Positions 1 to 6,718 of a stretch of DNA of 64,000 nucleotides are shown piece by piece. The notes beneath the pieces were generated by a model. That model searched no databases. It saw only the letters and a list, made by a program, of their open reading frames with translations, and was not told the origin of the DNA. Where the stretch lies: positions 1,240,001 to 1,304,000 of the forward strand of contig OY969802.1 in NCBI GenBank assembly GCA_963703235.1, read 5' to 3'. The stretch is from VRUE01 sp963703235. Lineage in GTDB: Bacteria > Actinomycetota > Thermoleophilia > Solirubrobacterales > 70-9. Numbering within the stretch: position 1 is the stretch's first letter; the number at the start of each line of letters is the position of its first letter. Position numbers and translations under genes: made by a program.

Positions 1-165
1 GTCGAGCGCGAGGCGCTGAACGAACTCCTGCTGAAAACCGCCGACCTCGGCGCGCTGGCCGAGAGCGGCCGCCTCCGGGTCGAGGGCGAGGCGGAGAAGC
101 TCGGCGAGCTGCTCGGTCTGCTCGACGAACCGAACCCCGGCTTCGCGATCGTCACGCCGGACTGA
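1..165 (+). CDS. C-terminal end of an alkyl-sulfatase-like protein (partial)
   Basis: The window opens inside a reading frame that ends with TGA at 163-165. The 54 visible residues contain LRVEGEAEKLGELLGLLD and end FAIVTPD. This resembles the SCP2-like C-terminal domain of BDS1/SdsA alkyl sulfatases, which often ends in a similar LLD...IVTP pattern. The metallo-beta-lactamase catalytic domain would lie upstream of the window, so the enzyme assignment rests on this tail alone. Another SCP2-fold protein is possible. Confidence 0.5.
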   Translation, partial: VEREALNELLLKTADLGALAESGRLRVEGEAEKLGELLGLLDEPNPGFAIVTPD

Positions 166-254
166 CCAGTCCGCAGTTAGTCGGGAACAGGCCGACGACA
201 AAAAGTTACACTTCCGTGTCCCACGCGTTGCACTTATCTCTCTACGCTGGAGGC

Positions 255-591
255 ATGGAGGCAATGAGGCAGAGCTGGACAGACGACCGCCTAGACGAGT
301 TTGGCCGCCGGATGGACGAACGCTTCGACAAGATCGAAGGAGAGATGGACCTCCGCTTCCAGCGTGTCGACAAGGACATCGTCGAGCTGGGTCAGCGCGT
401 CGATAAGAGCATTGGCGAGCTGGGTCAGCGCGTGGACAAGGACATCGGCGAGCTGCGAAAGGACAATAGGCTCATCCAGTCCGAGCTGGGATTCCATCCA
501 GCGCACGATCATCCAGGTCGGCGGCGGCCTGCTGGCGGCAAACGTCGGCCTTATGGCCGCGGTCATCGGCCTGATGATTACGCAGCTGTAG
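255..591 (+). pseudogene. Coiled-coil, C-terminally anchored small membrane protein, frameshifted
   Basis: From ATG 255 the frame encodes MEAMRQSWTDDRLDEFG, then heptad-like repeats (RVDKDI.ELGQ three times), an amphipathic coiled coil. At the GGG run 488-490 the frame runs into unrelated sequence. Removing one G restores ELDSIQRTIIQ followed by a hydrophobic helix ending MITQL at 591. The same plan (RESWTDERLDAFG, coiled coil, hydrophobic end LLVTQL) is seen in the intact gene at 12014-12262, so the shift looks real or is a sequencing error. A longer frame continues to 656 but its tail is not protein-like. Partner and role are unknown. Confidence 0.6.
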
Positions 592-640
592 CGCCGACGC
601 CTCGATCGCCGAGGGCTCACCGGCAATCGATCAATCTGCA

Positions 641-1132
641 ATGGTGCCGCGGGTGAGCGGCGCTGACAATCGCCAGAGCGCGATCACGCCCGAGGGCATC
701 GAGGTCCTGCGCGAGGAGATCGCGCAGCTGGAAGGCGACGGTCGTTCCGAGATGGCGGCCAGGATCAAGACGGCGCGGGAGCTGGGCGATCTCAAGGAGA
801 ACGCCGAGTACCACATCGCCAAGGAGGATCAGGCGCACCTGGAGACGCGGATCAAGCGGCTGCGCCAGCGCCTCGGCACCGCGGTCGTCGTCGAGGCGGA
901 CGGGGCCGCCGACCGCTTCGCCTTCGGCCGCACCGCCGAGGTGCTCGACGAAGAGAGCAGCAAGGTCAACACCTGGACCCTGGTCGGCTCGACCGAGGCC
1001 GACCTCGCCGTCGGGCGGCTATCCGCCGAGTCGCCGATTGGTCGAGCGCTCAGGGACGCCGCGGTCGGCGAGCCGGTCGACGTCGAGACGCCACGCGGCA
1101 AGCGAACCTTCGTCGTCCAGAAACTGGTCTAG
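641..1132 (+). CDS. greA: Transcription elongation factor GreA
   Basis: 163 residues, the normal GreA size. The N-terminal coiled coil carries the signature around TARELGDLKENAEYHIAKE (residues about 44-62), whose acidic tip enters the RNA polymerase secondary channel and stimulates cleavage of backtracked RNA. The C-terminal FKBP-like domain contains the expected SPIGRAL and ends FVVQKLV. ATG 641 was chosen; GTG 653 is a possible shorter start. It follows the frameshifted coiled-coil gene by 49 nt and is probably transcribed independently. Confidence 0.95.
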   Translation: MVPRVSGADNRQSAITPEGIEVLREEIAQLEGDGRSEMAARIKTARELGDLKENAEYHIAKEDQAHLETRIKRLRQRLGTAVVVEADGAADRFAFGRTAEVLDEESSKVNTWTLVGSTEADLAVGRLSAESPIGRALRDAAVGEPVDVETPRGKRTFVVQKLV

Positions 1133-1161
1133 GCGCCCGGCCGCCACCGCCCGCGGCGGGG

Positions 1162-1449
1162 TCACGCGGGACGGAGCCGGAACATCATCTCGTCCACGTA
1201 GCACCAGCTCCAGTCCTCGCCGGGCTCAGCCGAGCGGATGATCGGATGTCCACTCGCGTGGTGATGAGCCGTGGCGTGTTTCCCGGGCGAGTTGTCGCAG
1301 CAGCCGACGTGACCGCAGCTCTGGCACATCCGCAGGTGAACCCACTGCATCCCGAGCCTCAGGCACTCCTCGCAGCCGGCGAGCTCGTCCGGCGGCTCGA
1401 GATACCGGACGGAGTCGAGGTGGGTACAGGAGGAAGCCGTCTTCCGACC
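1162..1449 (-). CDS. UBP-type zinc finger protein (start codon unclear)
   Basis: Cys/His-rich small protein. Zinc ligands in order: CTHL, CEEC, CQSC, GCCD, and a His cluster HATAHHHASGHP, the layout of the UBP/ZnF ubiquitin-binding fold found as stand-alone proteins in actinobacteria. The first ATG is at 1350, but CTHL and CEEC are encoded upstream of it (1360-1428) in the same frame, which is open back to a TAA at 1450-1452 and has no ATG, GTG or TTG. Either an unusual start is used or a frameshift separates it from ATG 1458. It follows trxB on the same strand with a 29-nt gap, so it may be co-transcribed. In bacteria the finger presumably acts in protein binding, not ubiquitin binding. Confidence 0.65.
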   Translation of the reverse strand, partial: GRKTASSCTHLDSVRYLEPPDELAGCEECLRLGMQWVHLRMCQSCGHVGCCDNSPGKHATAHHHASGHPIIRSAEPGEDWSWCYVDEMMFRLRPA

Positions 1450-1478
1450 TTAGAGCATGGCCGCGGCGTCGGTCCCGC

Positions 1479-2495
1479 TCAGGAGCCCGGCGTCGGGGCG
1501 ATCTCGGCCGGCTCGCCGCCGCGCATCCAGTGTGCCTCGGGCGAGGGCGGAGTGTCGCGCAGGTACCACTCGGCGTCGAGGGCGCCCATGCAGCCGGTGC
1601 CGGCGGCCGTCACCGCCTGGCGGTAGGTGCGGTCGACGACGTCGCCGACCGCGAAGACGCCGGCCAGGTTGGTCCTGGTCGAGCCGGGCTGGGTGACGAT
1701 GTAGCCGTCCTCGTCGGTGTCGACCTGGTCTCTGACGATCTCCGATTTGGGGATGTGGCCGATCGCCACGAAGGCGCCCTCGGTCTCTACCTCCTCGGTC
1801 TCCCCGGTCTCGGCGTTGCGCAGCATCACGCGGTCGAGCCTGCCGTTCTCGCCGGCGACGAACTCCTCGGCGACGAAGGGGGTCTTGAACTCGATGTTGG
1901 GCTGCTCCCCGGCGCGGTCCTGCATGATCTTCGAGGCGCGGAACTCGTCGCGCCGGTTGACCACGGTCAGGTCGCTGGCGAACTTGGAGATGAAGATGGC
2001 GTCCTCCATCGCCGAGTCGCCACCGCCGATCACGATCACCGGTACGCCTTTGAAGAAGGCGCCGTCGCAGACGCCGCAGGTGGAGACGCCGCTGCCGCTC
2101 AGCTCCAGCTCGCCGGGGATGCCGAGCCGGCGCGGCTCCGCCCCCATCGCCAGGATCACCGTCTTGGCCAGGTGCTCCTCGTCGCCGAGGAAGACCTTCT
2201 GCACGCCACCGTCGCTCAACTCGACCCGGTCGACGTCGTCGGTCACGAACCGGGTCCCGAAGCGCTCGGCCTGGGCGCGGAACTGGGTCATCATCTCCGG
2301 CCCCATGACCCCCCCCGGGTAGCCGGGGTAGTTCTCGACGTCGGTCGTGTTCTGCAGCTGCCCGCCCCACTGGAATCCCTCGAAGACGAGGGGCTCGAGG
2401 TTGGCGCGAGCCGTGTAGAGCGCCGCGGTGTAGCCGGCGGGCCCACCGCCGACGACGATCACGTTCTCGATCTTCTTCTCGTCTGCCATCTCCAC
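1479..2495 (-). CDS. trxB: Thioredoxin reductase (NADPH, FAD)
   Basis: 338 residues. Domains in order: FAD-binding GGGPAGYTAAL (17-27), NADPH domain with redox pair CGVC (C140, C143) inside STCGVCDGAFFKG, second dinucleotide fold GGGDSAMEDA (157-166), and C-terminal FAD signature GDVVDRTYRQAVTAAGTG. It reduces thioredoxin with NADPH in the cytoplasm. Two start candidates lie two codons apart (MEMADEKK); the first is taken. The CxxC middle residues GV differ from the more usual AT. A UBP zinc finger follows on the same strand. Confidence 0.95.
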   Translation of the reverse strand: MEMADEKKIENVIVVGGGPAGYTAALYTARANLEPLVFEGFQWGGQLQNTTDVENYPGYPGGVMGPEMMTQFRAQAERFGTRFVTDDVDRVELSDGGVQKVFLGDEEHLAKTVILAMGAEPRRLGIPGELELSGSGVSTCGVCDGAFFKGVPVIVIGGGDSAMEDAIFISKFASDLTVVNRRDEFRASKIMQDRAGEQPNIEFKTPFVAEEFVAGENGRLDRVMLRNAETGETEEVETEGAFVAIGHIPKSEIVRDQVDTDEDGYIVTQPGSTRTNLAGVFAVGDVVDRTYRQAVTAAGTGCMGALDAEWYLRDTPPSPEAHWMRGGEPAEIAPTPGS

Positions 2496-2545
2496 CGCCG
2501 GAAGTCTAATACTTTACTTTTTATAGTAACGGGTTCTCCAACGGC

Positions 2546-3775
2546 TTAAAACGGGATCTCATCGGGTGCCTTGTGCGTCCGCAGGATGAAGCGGCCCAGC
2601 AAAGGCACCGCAAACGAGTACTTCCCGAACCGGTTCTTGTAGATCATTCCCCGCTCGGCCAGGCTGGACAGGATCTGGTTCGCGTGGCTGGACGAGAAGG
2701 GCTTGAGCAGGAGGATCTTCGCCTTCTCGGTGAGTTCTAGGATCGTGAATTCCTCGTCGGGATCGTCGAGGTTGGCTACGACCCAGAGCAGCTCTCGCTG
2801 CCGATCCGTGATCTTCGCCCACCGGCCGGCAAAGAAATCGGCGTCCAGCTTGCGCTGGATCGCCTCGATCGGGACGGCCTTCGACTCTTCGTCGGCGTGC
2901 TGCCGGATGAAGACGTCGTAGACCTCGCGACAGATGAACTGGATGAAATACGGATAACCGGCGGACTCGCGAGCGATGATCTCGACCGAAGCGGGAGTGA
3001 GATTCACCGGGCACTCCGCCACCTCGATTGGCTTGAGGATCGCCTCCCGACTCTCCTCCTCGTTGAGCCTGGTCAGCGTCATGACCCGAAACATGCGCTC
3101 GGCATAGGTCCGAGCGTCGACGAGCTTCGGAAACAACGTCGGCAGGCCCGCGAGGACAAGCATGAAGGGGATTCCCTTCTTCTGGATCGACTGAAATACA
3201 TCGAGCAGAACGGAGAGCGGAAACTGGTCCTTGCCGGCATGGTCGGAAAGATTCTGGGCCTCGTCGTAGGCAAAGATCACCTTGTGCGGGCCCTGCCTGC
3301 GCAGCTGCTCCCAGGCGAATTCGAGCGTCGCCTTGATCTTGTCCGCAATCAGACCAGGCGTCGCCGCGTAAACCGTCGCGAGGGCCTCATGGGAAAGCGG
3401 GATCTCTCTCGGTTGACTGGAAGGGCTGAAGCCGATCCGGCTCTCGGGCTCAGGCACCATCGTGGAAGAGGTGATCAGGGCCAGGTCGGCTAGCAAGCGT
3501 TCTGCGAGCGCGGTCTCGCTGATGCTCGCCGACTCCGAAAGGTCTGCGCTCGCCCACAGCCAGCCACGCCGAATCGCACGTGGCTTGAAGGTCTCCAAGA
3601 GCACGGTCTTGCCGACTCCACGCAGCCCGGTCAAGACTAGATTCTCGAGGATCTCGTCCTGCTCCAGCAACCGATCGAATTCGCCGTACTCGCGCTCTCG
3701 GCCCGCCAGAAATGGAGGCATGTGGCCCGCTCCAGGCCGGTATGGATTCTTGAACTCAGACGTATTCACAGTCAT
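2546..3775 (-). CDS. AAA ATPase with C-terminal winged helix (ORC/Cdc6-like)
   Basis: 409 residues. Walker A GLRGVGKT at 50-57, Walker B VIFAYDEAQNL with D171/E172, and a Leu-rich C-terminal third ending in a winged-helix-like segment (ILSSLAERGMIYKNRFGKYSFAVPLLGRFIL). This is the AAA_16/ORC-like class of stand-alone P-loop ATPases. The N-terminal NPYRPGAGHMPPFLAGREREY matches the usual lead-in, where the ATPase recognises its own GRE motif. Base composition is lower in GC than its neighbours and both flanks are AT-rich, which suggests acquisition. The biological role is not known; a sensor or defence-type regulator would fit the family. Confidence 0.85.
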   Translation of the reverse strand: MTVNTSEFKNPYRPGAGHMPPFLAGREREYGEFDRLLEQDEILENLVLTGLRGVGKTVLLETFKPRAIRRGWLWASADLSESASISETALAERLLADLALITSSTMVPEPESRIGFSPSSQPREIPLSHEALATVYAATPGLIADKIKATLEFAWEQLRRQGPHKVIFAYDEAQNLSDHAGKDQFPLSVLLDVFQSIQKKGIPFMLVLAGLPTLFPKLVDARTYAERMFRVMTLTRLNEEESREAILKPIEVAECPVNLTPASVEIIARESAGYPYFIQFICREVYDVFIRQHADEESKAVPIEAIQRKLDADFFAGRWAKITDRQRELLWVVANLDDPDEEFTILELTEKAKILLLKPFSSSHANQILSSLAERGMIYKNRFGKYSFAVPLLGRFILRTHKAPDEIPF

Positions 3776-3786
3776 TTAGGTTATTA

Positions 3787-3816
3787 GCTAAATTAAGCTA
3801 TGACTCTAAATTTAGC
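3787..3816. promoter_or_regulatory. Inverted repeat upstream of the AAA ATPase gene
   Basis: Arms GCTAAATT (3787-3794) and AATTTAGC (3809-3816) are perfect complements around a 14-nt centre, in a strikingly AT-rich spot. The repeat lies 12-41 nt upstream of the ATPase start at 3775. It could be an operator or part of the promoter. No regulator was identified. Confidence 0.35.
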
Positions 3817-3852
3817 ACAGGACCTCATCGACACTAACAGGACAGGCCTGTT

Positions 3853-4971
3853 TCACCCCCGGGCCGGCTCCAGCTGCTCCTCCCGAGGGCTGCCGCGGTC
3901 GACCGGCAGGCCCTCCTCTTCCCAGTGCTGCACCCGCGCGCGAAGCTGGAAGAAGGCGACGATCCCCGGCGGGATCGGCAGCCAGAAGGCGATCAGCCGA
4001 TAGACCAGGATCGCGGGGAAGACGGTGGCCTCGGGCAGTCCGAAGAGGACGAAGGCGCCGATCATCCCCGCGTCCACCGCCCCCACCCCGGCCGGGGCCA
4101 GGGGAAAGAGGTTGCCGACCATGCCGAGGAAGAAGCCCTGGACGACCACCGCCAGCGGCACGTGGACGCCGAGGGCCTTGAACGAGGCCCAGAGGATGCC
4201 GATGTTGGCGGCCCAGTAGCCGACGGCGCCGATCACCGCCAACCCCCCGTGCGTGGGCCGCAGCAGCAGCGAGAACCCGAACCTGACCCCCTCGCCGATC
4301 GTCGCCGGCGCCCGAGCCAGTTTGTCGGCGATCCCGCCGCTCCGCCCACCGTGCGCCAGCCGCCCGATCCGTTCCCCCAGGTCCGGCGGGATCAGGGCGA
4401 CGAGCACGCCGATTATCAGCAGCAGGCCGGCCACCGCCGCCGGCACGATCGTCAGCTCGACCGAGTCCTTGCCCGGCACCACCCCGGTCCGCAGCAGCAC
4501 CCCGCAGACGATCAGCGCGACCGGATAGAAGACGTACTGGAGGGTGAGAAAGGCGACCATCCGCCGGGCGACCTCGTGGCGGCCCACCCCCGCTTTGCGC
4601 AAGGCCCAGTAGGTGAGCGCGATGCCACCGGCTCCGGCCGCCGAGAAGATCCGGGTCGCGGCAACCCCGGCCATGTTGATCTCGTAGGTCTCGGGCCAGG
4701 TCAGCCGCAGCAGGTCACTCCCCACCACCGCCTTGAAGAGGGTGATGTAGGTGCCGATCGCGACGACGTTGAAGCCGATCGCGACGACGATCCAGAGCGG
4801 ATCCGCTTCGCCGAGCCTGCTGAGCGAGTCGCCGAGGCCGACCAGCTTCGGGAAGAGGAAGTAGATCCCGATCAGCAGCAACAGGACCAGCAAAAGCGTC
4901 TGCACGACGCGTCGCGGCGTGAGCAGCGGAAGTTCGGCGCCGTTTCCGTTCGCCGAGTGCTCCGGAGACAC
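3853..4971 (-). CDS. Polytopic membrane protein, lysylphosphatidylglycerol synthase TM/UPF0104 family
   Basis: About 372 residues from GTG 4971. A first membrane segment VVQTLLLVLLLLIGIYFLFP is followed by several others and the family-like stretch AGVAATRIFSAAGAGGIALTYWALRKAG. The C-terminal region GNLFPLAPAGVGAVDAGMIG is typical of the YbhN/UPF0104 flippase-like fold. These proteins are thought to move or modify lipids; the substrate cannot be read here. A longer frame reaches 5049 but would overlap the preceding PAP2 gene by 68 nt, while GTG 4971 begins 10 nt after that gene's stop, so it is preferred. Confidence 0.75.
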   Translation of the reverse strand: MSPEHSANGNGAELPLLTPRRVVQTLLLVLLLLIGIYFLFPKLVGLGDSLSRLGEADPLWIVVAIGFNVVAIGTYITLFKAVVGSDLLRLTWPETYEINMAGVAATRIFSAAGAGGIALTYWALRKAGVGRHEVARRMVAFLTLQYVFYPVALIVCGVLLRTGVVPGKDSVELTIVPAAVAGLLLIIGVLVALIPPDLGERIGRLAHGGRSGGIADKLARAPATIGEGVRFGFSLLLRPTHGGLAVIGAVGYWAANIGILWASFKALGVHVPLAVVVQGFFLGMVGNLFPLAPAGVGAVDAGMIGAFVLFGLPEATVFPAILVYRLIAFWLPIPPGIVAFFQLRARVQHWEEEGLPVDRGSPREEQLEPARG

Positions 4972-4981
4972 AGCAAGGAAG

Positions 4982-5935
4982 CTACCCGTTCGCGAGGCGC
5001 TCCAGACGACGAAGGCCGCGCGTGACGCCGTGAACGGCCGGTTCGGCAAGCGGCTCGCCGCGCCTGACGACGCCCACCAGCGTGGCGCCGGCGGCGAGGT
5101 CGGTGACGTAGTGCTCGCCGAGGTAGACGAGGGCGAAGCCGAGGGTCAGCGCGTAGGCCCAGCCAACCGCGCCGGGCCCGCGCCCGGCTTCGCTGAGCGA
5201 GATCGCAGCCATCGACGAGGTCGCGAAGTGCAACGAGGGCATCGCCGCCCACGGGTTCCCCCCCAACGCCCCGTAGAGCGCCGGCCAGGCCGAGTGCCAG
5301 GTGTCTTCGCCGACCGGGACCATGATCCGCCGCACCTCTTCCCCGGTCAGGCCCCGCTCCGAGGCCCACCAGGGAGGCGCGGTCGGAACGAGGAAGTAAC
5401 CGACGCAACCGAGGTCGAAGACGGCGGCCATCTGCCGCGCCGACCGCGGGAAGCGGTCGGGATGGCGAAGCAGGATGAAGAGCAGCGCCAGGTAGGGCTC
5501 GAGGAACCAGAGCCAGTGGACCCAGGTGAGGAAGCGGTCGAGGGTGCGGGTGCCCGGCAGGCGGGCGAGGGCGTGCTGAAGACGCACGTTGGGCAGCCGG
5601 CCGAGGCCGATGACGCGGTCGACCGCGATCGGGTAGCGCGTGCGGAGGCGGCGCTGCAGCCGCTCCGGGTCGTCGTAGGGAAGCTCGTGGGCCATCGTGA
5701 AGCCCCACATCTGCAGGGCGAAGAGACCGATGTCGCGCTTGTGCGAGCGCGGGTAGAGCACCGCCAGCGCCAGCGGGCCCGTCGCGCAGGCGGCAATCGT
5801 CACCGGAGCGGGGATTCGGGCCCGGCGCCGCAGCAGCGGCACCGCGACCGCCGCCGCGATCGCCGCCGCCGCTCCGGCACGCACCGCTGCCCTCAGCGCC
5901 GGGGATGGTCCAGCGGTCGCCGATCGCCTCCGCAT
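4982..5935 (-). CDS. PAP2-superfamily membrane phosphatase/transferase
   Basis: About 317 residues from ATG 5935, with several membrane helices. PAP2 motifs: AAMPSLHFATS (domain 2) and GEHYVTDLAAG (domain 3), carrying the two catalytic histidines and the aspartate. The first, lysine-containing motif is not obvious, as in inositol-phosphoceramide-synthase-like members, so lipid headgroup transfer is as likely as phosphatase action. A longer frame with GTG at 6037 would overlap the divergent oxidase-like gene at 6026. It is probably co-transcribed with the flippase-like gene downstream. Confidence 0.8.
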   Translation of the reverse strand: MRRRSATAGPSPALRAAVRAGAAAAIAAAVAVPLLRRRARIPAPVTIAACATGPLALAVLYPRSHKRDIGLFALQMWGFTMAHELPYDDPERLQRRLRTRYPIAVDRVIGLGRLPNVRLQHALARLPGTRTLDRFLTWVHWLWFLEPYLALLFILLRHPDRFPRSARQMAAVFDLGCVGYFLVPTAPPWWASERGLTGEEVRRIMVPVGEDTWHSAWPALYGALGGNPWAAMPSLHFATSSMAAISLSEAGRGPGAVGWAYALTLGFALVYLGEHYVTDLAAGATLVGVVRRGEPLAEPAVHGVTRGLRRLERLANG

Positions 5936-6025
5936 CAGGCCGGCGAGTATAGGAGCAGGTCGGGCATCGGCAGGCGGATGCGCGGGCCGCGGGCCGCCCC
6001 CCTGCCTGATTAGAATGGCCGCGCT

Positions 6026-6718
6026 TTGGCGCCTCACTCACCTGGCACGGACCAGATCGAGACTCTGCTTTGGATCGGCTTCGTCGCCGCGACGATTCTC
6101 ATCGTCGCGGTCAACGCCGGCCTGATCTACGCGCTGCGGCGCCGTCGGGCCGAGCGTGGCGCCGAGGTGCGGGAGACGAGCGCCGGCCGCCGCCTGCAGC
6201 TGCGGGCAGGCGGGGCCCTGGCCGCCTTCGCAGTGGTCCTACTGGTCGTCAGCATCGTCTACACCGAGAAGGCTCGGGAGGCGCCGGCGAGCGGGCCGGC
6301 CGGGCTGCAGGCCGAGGACCCGCTGCGGATCGAAGCGACCGGGCAGCAGTGGCTGTGGCGTTACGACTATCCCAACGAAGCCTTCTCCTACTACAGGCTG
6401 GTGGTTCCGGTCGACACCGCGGTCGAGCTCGACCTCGTCTCCACCGACGTCGTCCACACCTGGGACGTCCCCGAGCTGGCCGGGAAGCGCGACGCGGCCC
6501 CCGGCAAGACGAACCAAGTCCTCTTCAGCGCCGACGAGGAGGGCACCTACTTCGGCCAGTCGGCAACCCTCTCGGGCCAGGCCTACGCGGCGATGCGGAC
6601 CGAGGTCGAAGTGGTCTCGGCCGCGGAGTACGAAGCCTTCGTCGCGCAGCGCAAGAGCGACATCCAGGCGGCGCAGGACCGCGTCGTCGGCCTGATCGAA
6701 GCGGGGGAAACGCCATGA
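6026..6718 (+). CDS. Cytochrome c oxidase subunit II-like protein lacking the CuA site
   Basis: 230 residues. Two N-terminal membrane helices (about 14-36 and 62-80) and a periplasmic cupredoxin domain with the family's aromatic patch QQWLWRYDYP. H144 of VVHTWDVP and M190 are kept. The rest of the CuA loop, normally CxExCxxxH, reads S179-T181-S183-Y187, so both Cys, the Glu backbone ligand and the second His are replaced. The intact paralogue at 21130-21921 keeps all of them. Loss of CuA is known in quinol-oxidase CyoA-type subunits, but here subunit I is also altered. The stop overlaps the next start (ATGA). Confidence 0.8.
   Translation: MAPHSPGTDQIETLLWIGFVAATILIVAVNAGLIYALRRRRAERGAEVRETSAGRRLQLRAGGALAAFAVVLLVVSIVYTEKAREAPASGPAGLQAEDPLRIEATGQQWLWRYDYPNEAFSYYRLVVPVDTAVELDLVSTDVVHTWDVPELAGKRDAAPGKTNQVLFSADEEGTYFGQSATLSGQAYAAMRTEVEVVSAAEYEAFVAQRKSDIQAAQDRVVGLIEAGETP

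Noticed and set aside
216..656. 146-aa frame taken as one protein
   Set aside because: After 490 the residues are low-quality Arg/Pro/His-rich sequence; the conserved membrane helix lies in another frame, so a frameshifted gene ending at 591 is preferred.
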